This document shows, in pieces, positions 26,359-37,405 of a DNA stretch of 64,000 nt. Both the position numbers and the translations under genes were made by a program. Source of the stretch: Paenibacillus sp. L3-i20 (GTDB taxonomy: Bacteria > Bacillota > Bacilli > Paenibacillales > Paenibacillaceae). The stretch spans positions 372,001 through 436,000 of the forward strand of contig NZ_BQME02000001.1 of NCBI RefSeq assembly GCF_022180385.2, written 5' to 3'. Each line of letters begins with the position of its first letter. Within the stretch, counting starts at the first letter, position 1. Under the pieces are notes generated by a model. The model was not told the origin of the DNA. It saw nothing but the letters and a program-made list of their open reading frames with translations, and ran no database searches.

Positions 26359-26991
26359 CTCACCATCAATGAAGTATAATTCTTCACCTATCGTGATAAT
26401 ACCTTGTCCTTGCGTTAGGTCAGTGATCCAATCAATAAATGATTCCGAATCTGGCGATTCAGGCAAACACCGCACCTTCACTCTATCGGTGAAATCAGTA
26501 CCGCCAACTCGTGTACCACGTCCATGAAGCTCATTTTCCAGCTTACCATACCACGTATAATCTACGTCAACAAACACTTCACGGTGAAGCACCTTTACAA
26601 TTTCATCAGCTGCTTCAATCCCAGCAACTGCTCCATCTGTATAAGCTCTTACAAGACCACCAGCGCCTAACATGATGCCTCCGAAGTAACGGGTAACGAC
26701 AACAACAACATTTTTGAGACCTTTATTTTTAATGACCTCAAGAATAGGCTTGCCAGCTGTTCCGCTGGGCTCACCGTCATCTGAAGCCTTCTGCCACTGG
26801 TCTCGTTCACCTACGACATAAGCCGAGCAGTTGTGCGTTGCTGACCGGTGCAGTCGCTTAATCTCATCGATGTAAGCAACTGCCTCCTCTTCCGTTTCAA
26901 CCGGCTTCGCATATCCGATAAAACGAGACCTCTTAATAACGATCTCCTTATTCGATTCAGCTCTGACAGTGGAGTATCTATTTAACATCAT
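26356..26991 (-). CDS. yvyE: IMPACT/YigZ-family protein YvyE
   Basis: 211 residues, standard length. The N-terminal UPF0029/IMPACT domain has SRFIGYAKPV, SATHNCSAYVVG, SDDGEPSGTAGKP and VTRYFGGIMLGAGGLVRAY, all family hallmarks. The C-terminal DUF1949-like domain covers about 135–205. Members are thought to act on translation or stress responses (YIH1/IMPACT in eukaryotes); the bacterial role is unsettled. It starts 24 bases after pgi and is probably cotranscribed with it. Confidence 0.9.
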   Translation of the reverse strand: MMLNRYSTVRAESNKEIVIKRSRFIGYAKPVETEEEAVAYIDEIKRLHRSATHNCSAYVVGERDQWQKASDDGEPSGTAGKPILEVIKNKGLKNVVVVVTRYFGGIMLGAGGLVRAYTDGAVAGIEAADEIVKVLHREVFVDVDYTWYGKLENELHGRGTRVGGTDFTDRVKVRCLPESPDSESFIDWITDLTQGQGIITIGEELYFIDGE

Positions 26992-27014
26992 TTAAAATCC
27001 CCTAGTCTTTCCTA

Positions 27015-28364
27015 CTACAAGCGAGCTTCCAACTCCGCTTTTTCCTTCTCGAATCCTGGTTTGCCAAGCAAAGCGAACATATTGCTCTTGTATGCTTCAA
27101 CTCCTGGCTGGTCGAATGGATTAACGCCTAGCAAGTAGCCGCTGATTCCACAAGCCTTTTCGAAGAAGTAAACAAGATAACCAAATGTATATGGTGTCAT
27201 ATCTGCTATATTTACAATTAGGTTAGGCACTTGTCCATCAGTATGAGCAAGAAGCGTTCCCTCGAATGCCTTTTTATTTACGAAGTCCATCGTTTTACCT
27301 GCTAAGAAGTTTAGACCATCCAGATCATCAGCATCTGCTTGGATCGTAATATGCTCCCCTACTTCTCTTACTTGAATGACAGTTTCAAAGATATTACGGT
27401 TACCTTCTTGAATAAATTGGCCCATGGAATGCAAATCCGTCGAGAAGTCAACAGCAGCCGGGTAAATACCTTTGTAATCTTTGCCTTCACTTTCACCAAA
27501 TAGTTGCTTCCACCATTCCGATACGAAATGCAAAGCTGGCTCATAGTTCGCAAGTATTTCAGTTGCTTTACCTTTACGGTATAGAGCATTACGTGCTGCA
27601 GCGTATTGGTAAGCTTCATTTTCTGCTAGGTTAGGATTGCTGTATTCTTTTGCTGCATCTGCCGCACCTTGCATAATCGCATCAACATCAATACCGGCAA
27701 CCGCGATTGGAAGCAATCCAACAGCTGTTAGAACAGAGTAACGTCCACCAACGTCATCAGGAATGATGAAGGACTCATAACCCTCTTCAGAAGAAAGCTT
27801 TTTAAGTGCTCCTTTCTCCTTATCAGTTGTTGCGTAAATACGTTTGCGAGCCTCTTCCTTGCCATATTTCTTCTCAAGCTCAGCACGGAAAATACGGAAA
27901 GCAATAGCAGGCTCAGTCGTTGTACCCGATTTGGAGATAACGTTAATTGACCAGTCTCTACCCTCTAGCAATTGCAATAAATGAGTAACATAGTTCGAGC
28001 TAATATTGTTTCCTGCAAATAATACTTGCGGAGTTTTACGTTGTTCCTTCGATTGAATATTATAGAAAGAATGCGACAACATTTCAATTGCTGCACGAGC
28101 GCCCAAATAGGAACCGCCAATACCAATGACGATCAATACTTCAGAGTCAGATTGAATTTTCTCGGATGCCTTCTTAATACGAGCGAATTCTTCTTTATCA
28201 TAGTTTGAAGGCAGATCAATCCAGCCCAAGTAGTCTGAGCCTGCACCAGTGCCATTATGTAGTTGCTCATGAGCAACACGCACTTGATCCGTCAAATAAT
28301 CAATTTCATGTTGACCTACAAAAGGTAGAGCTTTGCTATAATCGAATTTAATTGTTTTACTCAT
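27015..28364 (-). CDS. pgi: Glucose-6-phosphate isomerase
   Basis: 449 residues, the length of Bacillus-type Pgi. Phosphate-binding [12 protein letters not shown] (about 79–90) and [12 protein letters not shown] (about 142–153) are intact; [21 protein letters not shown] is the PGI signature region; GVEAYKSNM near the end holds the catalytic lysine. It interconverts glucose-6-P and fructose-6-P in glycolysis and gluconeogenesis. ATG at 28364 with TAGGAGG upstream. Confidence 0.95.
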   Translation of the reverse strand: MSKTIKFDYSKALPFVGQHEIDYLTDQVRVAHEQLHNGTGAGSDYLGWIDLPSNYDKEEFARIKKASEKIQSDSEVLIVIGIGGSYLGARAAIEMLSHSFYNIQSKEQRKTPQVLFAGNNISSNYVTHLLQLLEGRDWSINVISKSGTTTEPAIAFRIFRAELEKKYGKEEARKRIYATTDKEKGALKKLSSEEGYESFIIPDDVGGRYSVLTAVGLLPIAVAGIDVDAIMQGAADAAKEYSNPNLAENEAYQYAAARNALYRKGKATEILANYEPALHFVSEWWKQLFGESEGKDYKGIYPAAVDFSTDLHSMGQFIQEGNRNIFETVIQVREVGEHITIQADADDLDGLNFLAGKTMDFVNKKAFEGTLLAHTDGQVPNLIVNIADMTPYTFGYLVYFFEKACGISGYLLGVNPFDQPGVEAYKSNMFALLGKPGFEKEKAELEARL

Positions 28365-28519
28365 AATAACGAATACCTCCTAAATTGTTCGAACTTGTCC
28401 TTCCCGTAATAGGAGAACGACTTTCAACTTTTAATTAAGAATATCGGATTACATAGGTAAACACAAGCAAAGGCCGAGTGAAAAGTAGATGAAGAATTAG
28501 TAAAACGTTAGACTCTTTT

Positions 28520-29041
28520 TTAGTAATAAGGCGAGATCATCAAGTAGACGATAACACCAGTCAAGCTGACATAAAGCCAAATCGGCATCGTCCAGCGCGC
28601 TATTTTCCTATGCTTATCAATTTGATTCGAAAGACCTCGAGCAACGGAGAGCAAGGCAAGCGGCACGACAACGATAGCTAGGACGATATGTGTTAGCAAG
28701 ATAAAAAAGTAAATACTTCTTACAATGCCTTCGCCGCCAAAAGGCGTCGATTCAGTCAAATAATGATAAGTAACATAAGAAACTAGGAATAGTGTTGTAG
28801 TCGTGAACGCCAGACCGATAAATGTACGATGCATCTTTATATTCTTCTTGAGAATTGCGATTAAAGCTACAATCAGCGCAAGAAACGTGAAGCTATTAAA
28901 TATCGCATTCAACATCGGCAATATCTTTACATCGAAGCCGATTTCCCCGTCATACGCAGGCAGGAAAAACAGTATGGCGATAAGCGCTACAATGACGACA
29001 GTAAGCACAGCTACTAACGGCGTGTAGTTTTTTTCTTTCAT
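28520..29041 (-). CDS. DUF420 membrane protein (YozB/CtaM-like)
   Basis: 173 residues with five membrane helices. Conserved histidines sit in KMHRTFIG, YVTYHYL, LTHIVLA and DKHRKIARW, the pattern of DUF420 proteins. S. aureus CtaM, of this family, is needed for heme-copper oxidase activity. ATG at 29041 with GGAGG upstream. Monocistronic by position. The exact step is not known for this homologue. Confidence 0.8.
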   Translation of the reverse strand: MKEKNYTPLVAVLTVVIVALIAILFFLPAYDGEIGFDVKILPMLNAIFNSFTFLALIVALIAILKKNIKMHRTFIGLAFTTTTLFLVSYVTYHYLTESTPFGGEGIVRSIYFFILLTHIVLAIVVVPLALLSVARGLSNQIDKHRKIARWTMPIWLYVSLTGVIVYLMISPYY

Positions 29042-29204
29042 TCGTTACGAACCTCCAATTTTCAACTCAGTTGTATATGTTAACTTTAGCCGATTTGTAT
29101 GAAAGGATTCAATGCGTGAGCAGGTTCTATTGTCACAAAATAACGAATCTTTGCTGAATTGACTATTTTGAAAGTGGTTAACTTGTTAAATGACCCAATA
29201 ATAG

Positions 29205-29239
29205 GAAAGGAACCCTTCGCATCCCGAAGGGTTCCTTCT
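29205..29239 (-). terminator. Terminator of ppnP
   Basis: A 13-bp perfect stem (AAGGAACCCTTCG, 29207–29219, with 29225–29237) and a 5-base loop. It starts 14 bases after the ppnP stop. The T-run after the stem is interrupted (CCTATTATT). Confidence 0.75.
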
Positions 29240-29250
29240 CCATCAAATGT

Positions 29251-29568
29251 CTATTCGTAGATGTATGAGCAGCAGTAGTCCGTAACTTCAGCAACTTGTA
29301 GCTTAAACTTTGTGTTGGCTGGAACGTTGAACACGCCTTCTCCTTGGATATGCAGCCATTCGGATTCACCAGGCAGTAGAACCTTAAGATCACCAGCCAA
29401 AATCTCCATAATTTCAAGACAATCCGTACCGAACTCGTACTCGCCAGGCATCATGATGCCAAGCGTTTTTTTCGTGCCGTCTGCGAACAGAACAGCACGG
29501 CTCGTTACTTTGCCGTCAAAGTATACATTTGCTTTTTTGACAACAGATACATTTTCAAATTGAGACAT
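29251..29568 (-). CDS. ppnP: Pyrimidine/purine nucleoside phosphorylase PpnP
   Basis: 105 residues, a single cupin matching the PpnP/DUF1255 family: [37 protein letters not shown] and [15 protein letters not shown]. The E. coli member phosphorolyses many nucleosides. ATG at 29568 with AAAGGAG upstream. It follows tkt by 48 bases and may share its transcript. Confidence 0.88.
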   Translation of the reverse strand: MSQFENVSVVKKANVYFDGKVTSRAVLFADGTKKTLGIMMPGEYEFGTDCLEIMEILAGDLKVLLPGESEWLHIQGEGVFNVPANTKFKLQVAEVTDYCCSYIYE

Positions 29569-29616
29569 GATGAAGTGTGCTCCTTTATATATGGGATTAA
29601 TGACTAGAAGCCGTTA

Positions 29617-31635
29617 TTATAGCATTGCTTTCACTTTGCTAACGACATTCTCGACCGTAAAACCGTATTCTTTAATTACACGATCACCAGGTGCCGATGC
29701 GCCAAAGCGGTCAATCGCAAGGATATCGCCTTGATCGCCAGTGTAACGCTCCCAACCAAACGGATGAGCCATCTCGATAGCTAGACGTGCTTTTACTTCA
29801 GGCAACAACACGGAATTTTTGTATTCCTTCGATTGTTTCTCGAATAGATCCCAGCTTGGCATACTAATAACACGAACGAAAATGCCTTGTTCAGCTAGTT
29901 CCTTCTGAGCAGCAACAGCGAGTTGAACCTCAGACCCAGTTGCAATAATTTGCGCTTGCGGGCTGCCATTAGCAGCATCAGATACAACATAAGCACCCTT
30001 GCGGATATTATCACGAGCACCACTTACTGTACCTTCTAGAATCGGCAAGTTTTGACGCGTAAGCACTAGTGCAACAGGGTTAGACTTATTCTCAACTGCG
30101 TATGCCCAAGCAGCAGAAGTTTCATTGCCATCCGCAGGACGGATAACTGTCAAACCTGGAATAATGCGAATTGATGCAAGTTGCTCGATCGGCTCATGTG
30201 TTGGGCCATCTTCCCCAACAGCGATACTGTCATGTGTTAGCACATATACAACTGGCTGATTCATTAGAGCAGCAAGACGAATAGCTGGACGCAAGTAGTC
30301 AGTAAATACAAAGAAAGTTCCGCCGAATACTTTCATACCCGTATGCAAGCTAATACCGTTCATAGCTGCTGCCATACCAAACTCACGTACACCGAAATAG
30401 ATATTACGGCCATCGTAGCTGCCTGGCTTGAACTGTGCAATACCTTTCAAATGAGTCATCGTTGAGCTTTCAAGGTCAGCAGATCCGCCTGCAAGACTTG
30501 GAACGTTTTTCGCAAGACCGTTCAAAGCGTTACCGGAAGCTACACGAGTAGACAAAGGCTTGTCTTCCGTTGTATAGTGCGGAAGTTCCGCATCCCAACC
30601 TTCTGGAAGGTCGCCGGATATTGCAAGCTCGAATTGAGCAGCCAGCTCTGGATATGCTTCTTTATAAGATGCAAATTGAGCATTCCACTCTCCGTTAGCC
30701 GCTTCACCTTGACCTTTTACATCACCAAAATGTGCTCTAACCTCATCAGGTACATGGAACTGGTGATCTTCTGACCATCCATAATATTGCTTCGTAAGTT
30801 TTGTCTCATCTGTACCTAGCGGGGAACCATGCGTTCCAAGGTGTCCACCTTTGCCGCCTTTATTCGGGCTGCCATAGCCGATAACTGTCTTAACTTCAAT
30901 CAAAGTTGGCTTGTTTAGTTCTTTTTGCGCTTCTGCAACAGCATTGGACAATGCCGCTAGATCATTTCCGTTTTCTACACGAAGCACTTGCCAGCCATAT
31001 CCTTCAAAACGACTTTGAACGGTTTCGGAATAAGACAAACTTAGCTCGCCATCAAGCGAGATGTCATTGGAATCATACATAACTACGAGCTTGCCAAGTT
31101 GCAAGTGACCTGCAAGTGAAGCCGCTTCATGAGAAATTCCCTCCATGAGATCGCCGTCGCCGCAAATCGAATATGTGAAATGATTAATAATTTTGAAGTT
31201 TTCTTTGTTATAAACAGCACCAAGATGTGCTTCTGCCATTGCCATACCAACAGCCATCCCTAGCCCTTGTCCAAGTGGACCAGTCGTTGCGTCTACGCCC
31301 GCTGTGTGACCGAATTCAGGATGTCCAGGTGTTAGCGAACCCCATTGGCGGAAGTTTTGAAGCTCTTCCATAGGAAGATCATAACCTGACAAATGAAGCA
31401 AGCTGTATAGCAGCATTGATCCATGTCCCGCAGACAATACGAAACGATCACGGTTAACCCACTCTGGGTTGGAAGGATTATGCTTCATTGTTTTTGCAAA
31501 CAACTGGTAGCCCATTGGTGCTGCACCCATCGGCATTCCTGGATGTCCAGATTTCGCCTTTTCAATTGCATCGATAGCAAGTGTACGAATAGTATCTATA
31601 GAAAGTTGTTCTATTGATCTTTGATTTTCAGTCAT
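29617..31635 (-). CDS. tkt: Transketolase
   Basis: 672 residues, full length. The thiamine-diphosphate site has [14 protein letters not shown], the [14 protein letters not shown] motif and SNDISLDG. The central pyrimidine-binding domain has [12 protein letters not shown] and [18 protein letters not shown]. The C-terminal domain starts near 540. It moves two-carbon units in the non-oxidative pentose phosphate pathway. ATG at 31635 with AGGAGG upstream. Confidence 0.95.
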   Translation of the reverse strand: MTENQRSIEQLSIDTIRTLAIDAIEKAKSGHPGMPMGAAPMGYQLFAKTMKHNPSNPEWVNRDRFVLSAGHGSMLLYSLLHLSGYDLPMEELQNFRQWGSLTPGHPEFGHTAGVDATTGPLGQGLGMAVGMAMAEAHLGAVYNKENFKIINHFTYSICGDGDLMEGISHEAASLAGHLQLGKLVVMYDSNDISLDGELSLSYSETVQSRFEGYGWQVLRVENGNDLAALSNAVAEAQKELNKPTLIEVKTVIGYGSPNKGGKGGHLGTHGSPLGTDETKLTKQYYGWSEDHQFHVPDEVRAHFGDVKGQGEAANGEWNAQFASYKEAYPELAAQFELAISGDLPEGWDAELPHYTTEDKPLSTRVASGNALNGLAKNVPSLAGGSADLESSTMTHLKGIAQFKPGSYDGRNIYFGVREFGMAAAMNGISLHTGMKVFGGTFFVFTDYLRPAIRLAALMNQPVVYVLTHDSIAVGEDGPTHEPIEQLASIRIIPGLTVIRPADGNETSAAWAYAVENKSNPVALVLTRQNLPILEGTVSGARDNIRKGAYVVSDAANGSPQAQIIATGSEVQLAVAAQKELAEQGIFVRVISMPSWDLFEKQSKEYKNSVLLPEVKARLAIEMAHPFGWERYTGDQGDILAIDRFGASAPGDRVIKEYGFTVENVVSKVKAML

Positions 31636-31713
31636 ATTATTTTCCTCCTATTGTTTCGGCAATCGAGTTTACTCATATGTCGCCGAAGCCTTGAAATATT
31701 GTATCACTGTCGC

Positions 31714-32616
31714 TTAATTGAATACAACCGTCTTGTTCTGGTGAACAAGAACTCTATCCTCGATATGCCATTTTACTGCTCTAGCTAAAACAACACGTTC
31801 AATTGTCCGTCCAATTCGTTTCAAATCATCTACATTGTCCCGATGGCTTACACGTTGAACGTCTTGTTCGATAATCGGACCACCGTCAAGCTCCTCAGTT
31901 ACATAATGTGCCGTAGCACCAATAATTTTCACTCCACGATTATACGCTTGTGCGTAAGGCTTACCTCCAACAAATGCAGGAAGGAAAGAATGGTGGATAT
32001 TGATAATCCGGTTCGGGAAGTGCTCGATAAACTTAGGAGAGATAATTTGCATATATCGTGCGAGCACAATTATGTCCGCTTTATCTGCAACAACTTCCAT
32101 CTGCTTACGCTCAGCTTCTGCCTTTGTCTCTGCGGTAATCGGGATATGATAATACGGAATGCCAAATGATTCAACCAGTTCTCTCATGTCCGGATGGTTA
32201 CTAATAACCATAGAGATATCCGCGTCTAAATCACCTGCGCGCCATTGCCACAAGAGCTCAAGTAAGCAATGATCTTCCTTCGATACAAACACAGCAAGAC
32301 GCTTCTTGCGGCTTGCACGAAATGTATGCCACTTCATTTCGAAACGATCCGCAACTCGTGCGAAATCCTCCACCAAAATAGGCAACTCTTTATCGAGATC
32401 AGTTAAATCAAATTCAAAGCGAATAAAGAACATACCGCCCTCTGGGTCCATCGTATATTGATCCGATTGTACGATATTCGCTCCATGCTCATAAAGAAAA
32501 TGCGATACGGCAGCAACGATACCAGGACGATCTGGACATGAAATCAACATCCGTGCACGTCCATTATTATCCCTCGAAGCATTAGGTTTAGGCATGTTAT
32601 GTGGTTGGGATGACAT
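31714..32616 (-). CDS. purU: Formyltetrahydrofolate deformylase
   Basis: About 300 residues. ATG at 32616 is preferred because AAGGAAG lies 10 bases before it; the ATG at 32625 is only 2 bases from that site. An ACT domain (about 22–100, LISCPDRPGIVAAVSHFLYE) is followed by a formyltransferase domain with SNHPD, NIHHSFLPAFVGG and ELDGGPIIEQDV, which include the catalytic Asn, His and Asp. It releases formate from 10-formyl-THF, balancing one-carbon units. It starts 37 bases after nfo and may share its transcript. Confidence 0.92.
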   Translation of the reverse strand: MSSQPHNMPKPNASRDNNGRARMLISCPDRPGIVAAVSHFLYEHGANIVQSDQYTMDPEGGMFFIRFEFDLTDLDKELPILVEDFARVADRFEMKWHTFRASRKKRLAVFVSKEDHCLLELLWQWRAGDLDADISMVISNHPDMRELVESFGIPYYHIPITAETKAEAERKQMEVVADKADIIVLARYMQIISPKFIEHFPNRIINIHHSFLPAFVGGKPYAQAYNRGVKIIGATAHYVTEELDGGPIIEQDVQRVSHRDNVDDLKRIGRTIERVVLARAVKWHIEDRVLVHQNKTVVFN

Positions 32617-32661
32617 GACTTTCATTCTTCCTTTTCTATTATGAATTTTGTTTATACGAAA

Positions 32662-33792
32662 TTATGTTCTTGCAAGCAAGTCCTTGCCAGCAAACCAAGC
32701 CGTCAATCGTTGATTAACTTGCTCCTCAGAAAGGTCATTGGACAATGCTTCGCCAGCAATGATCAAATCATACAGACGCTCCATTGGCTCACGTGGATCA
32801 GCTTTTTTTGCTTTTGCGTCGCTTTTCAGTAGTGACCATGTGTCAAGCACATAACCTCTTGGATCTATCTCCTGTTTGCTGAAGAAGTGATGCAGACGCT
32901 CCACATCATTTAAGAATTCATCACCAAACCGCGATCTCACTTCACCGCGAAGAAGTGCAATTTCAACTTCATACATCGGACGCTCAGTCTTGTCCTCTTT
33001 TCCAATCCATGGTGTTTCCAATATAAATGGACGACCCTTTAGCCCTTCATGATTAACAATTGATGAAATAGCTTGTTGTCCAAGCCAGCCCGCTCCAATT
33101 GGTGCATGACGGTCCTTGCTTGCTCCACGATCATTTTTGCTATCGTTAACGTGAACGACTGCTACGCGATTTAGTCCAACTACACGATCAAATTGACTAA
33201 GCACTCCGTCTAAATCATTGATCAAATCATAGCCTGAATCATGCATATGGCAAGTATCCATACAAACGGTAAGCCGCTCATTATGAGTAACTTTATCCAT
33301 TATCGCAGCGATCTCTTCAAAACTTCTGCCGATTTCTGTACCTTTCCCTGCCATCGTCTCAAGTGCAATGTTGACATTTGTACCGTTCGTTCCAGCCAGA
33401 ACCTCATTCAGTCCCTCTGCGATACGCGAAATTCCAAACTCTGCATCTTTATCTGTATATGCACCAGGGTGCAAGACGATATTACGTACACCAATTGCAT
33501 CCGTTCTGCGAATTTCTTCTTGAAGGAAATTCACAGCAAGCTCGAACGTATCTTCCTTGTAAGAACCTAAGTTTACAATGTATGGCGCATGTACGACAAT
33601 TTCATCGATACCCGCCTTAGCCATTAATGCCTTACCTTCTTCAATATATAACGATTCAATCGGTTTGCGCCGAGTGTTTTGCGGAGCTCCGGTATAGATC
33701 ATAAATGTACTTGAGCCGTACGAAATGGCCTCTTTAGCTGCTGTCTGCAACCCCTTGTCCGAAAATGATACATGGGAACCTATTTTTAACAT
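32662..33792 (-). CDS. nfo: Deoxyribonuclease IV (AP endonuclease) with C-terminal extension
   Basis: 376 residues. The TIM-barrel core (1 to about 290) has the zinc ligands in [59 protein letters not shown] and ETPW. It incises DNA at abasic sites in base-excision repair. About 85 residues at the C-terminus go beyond the usual length (B. subtilis YqfS is about 297): a charged helical region with [20 protein letters not shown]. Its role is unknown. ATG at 33792; divergent from yneK. Confidence 0.92.
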   Translation of the reverse strand: MLKIGSHVSFSDKGLQTAAKEAISYGSSTFMIYTGAPQNTRRKPIESLYIEEGKALMAKAGIDEIVVHAPYIVNLGSYKEDTFELAVNFLQEEIRRTDAIGVRNIVLHPGAYTDKDAEFGISRIAEGLNEVLAGTNGTNVNIALETMAGKGTEIGRSFEEIAAIMDKVTHNERLTVCMDTCHMHDSGYDLINDLDGVLSQFDRVVGLNRVAVVHVNDSKNDRGASKDRHAPIGAGWLGQQAISSIVNHEGLKGRPFILETPWIGKEDKTERPMYEVEIALLRGEVRSRFGDEFLNDVERLHHFFSKQEIDPRGYVLDTWSLLKSDAKAKKADPREPMERLYDLIIAGEALSNDLSEEQVNQRLTAWFAGKDLLART

Positions 33793-33890
33793 TGATTAAA
33801 CGCCCCTTTCGGTTGATCACACCTTATTTTACAAGGAATGTCGAAATAAATCTAGGAATACGCTATAATTCATTATTGAGGTGACAGACA

Positions 33891-34331
33891 ATGATGGATA
33901 AAACGCCGGATTGGTTCATGTATTTTATTGCTTTCTGGGCAATCGTCATGGTTATAGCCATGTCCATTGGTGGCTTTTTTATGTTCCGCAAGTTTTTAAA
34001 GGTGCTGCCAATGAGAGACGGTAAATCAAAACTTGATTGGCAAAACTATTGGGTGGATCGCAGCCGCAGTATGTGGAACGAACCTTCCAAGCAGTTTCTA
34101 GATGTACTGGTTTCTCCAGTACCAGTCGCATTCCGGGATATTGCGAAACATTCCATTGCAGCTAGGATCGGGCAAGTTGCTATTGAGCATGGCGCTACGA
34201 GTGTAACTCGAGACCATTGCATAGAGGGCTACATAAGAGCTACACCTAAACGTGATTATCGCAGCTTAGTAAGCTTTCTTGATAAAAATGAAATCGATTA
34301 CTCAGCATTTAAACATTTGCTGAACAAATAA
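33891..34331 (+). CDS. yneK: DUF2621 membrane protein YneK
   Basis: 146 residues. One N-terminal membrane helix (about 9–31), then a conserved cytoplasmic part: DWQNYWVDRSRSMWNEPSKQ and a PCP_red-like domain (ISxRIG-type region, VTRDHCIEGYIRATPKRDY). It matches B. subtilis YneK in layout. Function unknown. The start is the first of two adjacent ATGs, with GAGGTGA upstream. Confidence 0.82.
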   Translation: MMDKTPDWFMYFIAFWAIVMVIAMSIGGFFMFRKFLKVLPMRDGKSKLDWQNYWVDRSRSMWNEPSKQFLDVLVSPVPVAFRDIAKHSIAARIGQVAIEHGATSVTRDHCIEGYIRATPKRDYRSLVSFLDKNEIDYSAFKHLLNK

Positions 34332-34418
34332 TCTGGGCTGCAAGGGATGGCCCCGTCTACGAATATATGCAACCTCCACGCCCATTTTTTCGTTTTAGTA
34401 TACAGGAGGTGGTTCATC

Positions 34419-34892
34419 ATGAACTTATCAAACAAAAGAAGAACAAAAGCCGCAACCGCTAGTGCCGTCGTCCTTGCAATTATGTTAACTATGTCAGCAT
34501 GTGGCTCAAATGCTAAGGATCCAAGTGCCGATAATACCCAGGGCAACATTCCAACCGTCGCTCCAACTGATAATTTGCCAGAAGAAACTGGGATAGCAGA
34601 ACCTGAAACGCCAATAGACAATGGAACCAATAGTGAAAATAATGGTGAAGAAGTTCCAACAAGTAATCCAATTAGTGCTGAAGGCATTTATACAGGACAA
34701 ATTGATTCCAACTCGATTGAGATAACAACTAGTGCCGGTGCAGATTCTTACCGAATTACTGAAGAACTTACAGCTGTTATTGAAGCTTTGCCTTCTGACA
34801 GCAAAGTGAAATTCGAATATACGAGTAAAGTAGATGAGAGTGATTCATCCATTAAGCTGCTCTATCTAACAAAAATTGAAGAAATAAAATAG
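34419..34892 (+). CDS. Small lipoprotein of unknown function
   Basis: 157 residues from ATG at 34419, with AGGAGGT 8 bases before it. The signal peptide ends in the lipobox MSAC (Cys28). An acidic, Pro/Asn/Glu-rich linker (about 30–90) leads to a small C-terminal domain, TGQIDSNSIEITTSAGADSY to the end, that looks like a beta-rich OB-like fold. No family is named. It is followed at 24 bases by the epimerase gene. Confidence 0.75.
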   Translation: MNLSNKRRTKAATASAVVLAIMLTMSACGSNAKDPSADNTQGNIPTVAPTDNLPEETGIAEPETPIDNGTNSENNGEEVPTSNPISAEGIYTGQIDSNSIEITTSAGADSYRITEELTAVIEALPSDSKVKFEYTSKVDESDSSIKLLYLTKIEEIK

Positions 34893-34916
34893 TTTCCGAT
34901 AAGGAGATCGTATATA

Positions 34917-35819
34917 ATGCGGGTTGCAATTGCCGGAGGAACTGGTTTTATTGGAAAAGCGTTAACGAAGGCACTTCTAGAGCGTGGAGACACCGTGTGG
35001 ATCATAACACGAAAAAAATCTTCCGAGCATGTTGCAAGTAATACGAACATTCAATTCGTGACATGGGACGAGCTTGAGCGGGACTCTTCACCACTTGAAA
35101 GTTTGGATGCTATCGTTAATTTGTCTGGTGAGTCCATCAATCAAAGATGGACAGCTTCAGCGAAGAAACGTATACTCCATTCCAGACTATGGACTGCTGC
35201 AAATGTTGCCACCTTAATAAAGTCGTTATCTAATAAACCATCGGTCGTTATTAACGCCTCCGGCATATCTGCTTACGGGATCTCTCAGGACGAAGTATTT
35301 GATGAGTACAGCAAAACAAATGTAACGGACTATCTGTCTGAGGTCGTCAAACAGTGGGAAGAAGCTGCTGACAGCATCCCAGTAGAACGTTTAGTAAAAC
35401 TGCGAATTGGTGTCGTTTTGGATGCTAAAGGCGGGGCTTTCCCGATAATGGCCCTTCCTTACCGGCTTTTTGGCGGTGGGAAAATCGGCAGCGGACAACA
35501 AGGATTATCCTGGATTCATATCGAGGATATGATAGGACTTATACTTTATTGCTTGGACAATGAAACTATGCGTGGTCCTATTAATGCTTCCGCCCCAGAT
35601 CCAGTGTCCAATGATGCCTTCGGTCGAGCAATCGGTCATGCTATGGGTAGACCACATTGGTTTCCAGTTCCCAGCATTCTCATGCGATTATTATTTGGGG
35701 AAATGGCCACTTTATTGCTTGATGGTCAGCGTGCAGTTCCTAAAAAAGCACAGGATAACGGATATATTTTCCGTTACCCAAATGTCCAAAGTGCTATGCG
35801 TCAATTGGTTGGCCGATAA
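34917..35819 (+). CDS. TIGR01777-family NAD(P)-dependent epimerase
   Basis: 300 residues. Rossmann nucleotide-binding motif AGGTGFIGKAL at residues 6–16; NLSGESINQRWT, ASGISAYG, WEEAAD and RIGVVLDAKGGAFP are typical of TIGR01777 proteins (B. subtilis YfhF, E. coli YfcH). DUF1731 C-terminus covers about 250–300. It belongs to the extended SDR superfamily; the substrate is unknown. ATG at 34917 with AAGGAGA upstream. It converges on the FHA gene with a 7-base gap. Confidence 0.88.
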   Translation: MRVAIAGGTGFIGKALTKALLERGDTVWIITRKKSSEHVASNTNIQFVTWDELERDSSPLESLDAIVNLSGESINQRWTASAKKRILHSRLWTAANVATLIKSLSNKPSVVINASGISAYGISQDEVFDEYSKTNVTDYLSEVVKQWEEAADSIPVERLVKLRIGVVLDAKGGAFPIMALPYRLFGGGKIGSGQQGLSWIHIEDMIGLILYCLDNETMRGPINASAPDPVSNDAFGRAIGHAMGRPHWFPVPSILMRLLFGEMATLLLDGQRAVPKKAQDNGYIFRYPNVQSAMRQLVGR

Positions 35820-35826
35820 CTTGCAA

Positions 35827-37362
35827 CTATCCTCTATGCAATTCATAGACTGGTCCCTTCATACCTGCAAGATGGATGGTATCGCCAGTCATCAGCTTGT
35901 ATGCTTTATAAGGGACCATTAAGTTACCATTTAAAAGACTTCCATTTCTAGAACCCAAATCTTTGGCATGATGCTCCCCATCTATTCGTTCTATTTCCAA
36001 ATGTACACGAGAAACGCCGTCTGCACTTTCAGCGTAGCTTACGCCTTCTGCCGCTCTCCCAATTTTGAAACTCTCCAAAGCAATTGTAATCTCCTCTTCT
36101 TGCCCTTTCCATACTCGTTTCAACCATGTTTTCTCACTATCCGCTGACCCAAGTAACGCAGTACTATTTTCTTCCAGCATTCCAGATCCCAAATATGTGG
36201 TTGGAAGCATTGCTCCTTCCGAAGAAGTATGGGATTGTGAATTCCTTGGCGGTAGAGAATAACTTCCTAAAGAATCTGTTGTATCCACTAATTGCTCTTG
36301 CTCATGATTCCACCCTTTCTTGAATCGTTTTGAACTTGAGTTTTCTTCGAAGGGTTCAGAGATTTCAAGTAGAGAATCCTCTGTTACTTGATGATCGGCA
36401 TCCCGCTTTTTAAAGAACAGTACTACAGTAAACAATATTAAAGTCAAACCTGAGCTAATTAATAGACTTTGGTTCGCTGGATTTTCAAAGTAGATAAATC
36501 TCCACACACATGCCGACACTACTATGAATGCAGCCCCTACCAACCACATGCTCCTTTGATTACCCGTTGCCTGATCGGATTCATCGTCCATAAAATCGTC
36601 TACATGCGGTATAAAACTATCCCTTTCTTCCTTATCCATATGTGGCTCATATTTTAAAGAGGCGGACCTTTTACCAGGACTCAATGAAGAAATATTAAGA
36701 TCTTCTTGCAAGTTGTCTGATCTTTTTGTTGAAACGGGTTCTTTCTTGATTGATACATTTGTAATTGGTTCACTTTTACTAGATTCATTTAAAGTAGATA
36801 TAAGCTCCAAAAGAGTCTCTCGTAGTTCTACAAGCGGCCATCGATTATTATTGAGAAGCTGAAGAACTCTCTTTAGACCTGCTCCATCAATTGGCTCTAC
36901 ATACGATGTCCATCGAACAACAAGAGAGAGAAGTTCCTCCGTCTTTTGAACATAATCATCTTCAAATGTTTTAATAGGCAAGTAGGGAATTTTAATATCA
37001 CCAAACTGTTCTCCTGAAAAAATAAATTGATCGTTCAGCAAACAGCCCTCTGGTCTAAGCATATACGCTTTGCACTCTAACAAAGCATCCGTTACTGCTA
37101 GTATCAAACTATAATACTGCTCCATTGTAATAGGTTGTTGCTGCAAGCGATGTACTAACATCTTTGTACCTGTCAGCGTATAACGAAATGTAATTTTCCC
37201 ATCCATCTCGAACCAATCCATTGGCAGAAGGTATGGCACACGTTGCGAGCGAAGCATGTTCAGCTCTATTTCGTCTAGTTCATTTCTTACGATGCCACTT
37301 TCACGATCAATCGTCATTTCATGCCCTCGGTTCATCGCAAAATCAATGCGAAATTGATGCAT
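35827..37362 (-). CDS. FHA-domain membrane protein of the tad operon
   Basis: 511 residues from ATG at 37362, which has GGGGGGAG 9 bases upstream; the ATG at 37371 directly abuts that site. The N-terminal DUF6382-like domain (about 1–190) is followed by a charged linker, two membrane helices (about 277–296 and 300–320), a Ser-rich linker and a C-terminal FHA domain (about 430–508: FKIGRA, SRVHLEIE, DLGSRNGSLLN). FHA domains bind phosphothreonine. Similar proteins close tad loci of other Firmicutes, so a regulatory or assembly role in the pilus is likely. Last gene of the operon. Confidence 0.82.
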   Translation of the reverse strand: MHQFRIDFAMNRGHEMTIDRESGIVRNELDEIELNMLRSQRVPYLLPMDWFEMDGKITFRYTLTGTKMLVHRLQQQPITMEQYYSLILAVTDALLECKAYMLRPEGCLLNDQFIFSGEQFGDIKIPYLPIKTFEDDYVQKTEELLSLVVRWTSYVEPIDGAGLKRVLQLLNNNRWPLVELRETLLELISTLNESSKSEPITNVSIKKEPVSTKRSDNLQEDLNISSLSPGKRSASLKYEPHMDKEERDSFIPHVDDFMDDESDQATGNQRSMWLVGAAFIVVSACVWRFIYFENPANQSLLISSGLTLILFTVVLFFKKRDADHQVTEDSLLEISEPFEENSSSKRFKKGWNHEQEQLVDTTDSLGSYSLPPRNSQSHTSSEGAMLPTTYLGSGMLEENSTALLGSADSEKTWLKRVWKGQEEEITIALESFKIGRAAEGVSYAESADGVSRVHLEIERIDGEHHAKDLGSRNGSLLNGNLMVPYKAYKLMTGDTIHLAGMKGPVYELHRG

Positions 37363-37405
37363 CACGAACATCTCCCCCCTTATTTCTAATCATTGATCGC
37401 TTACT

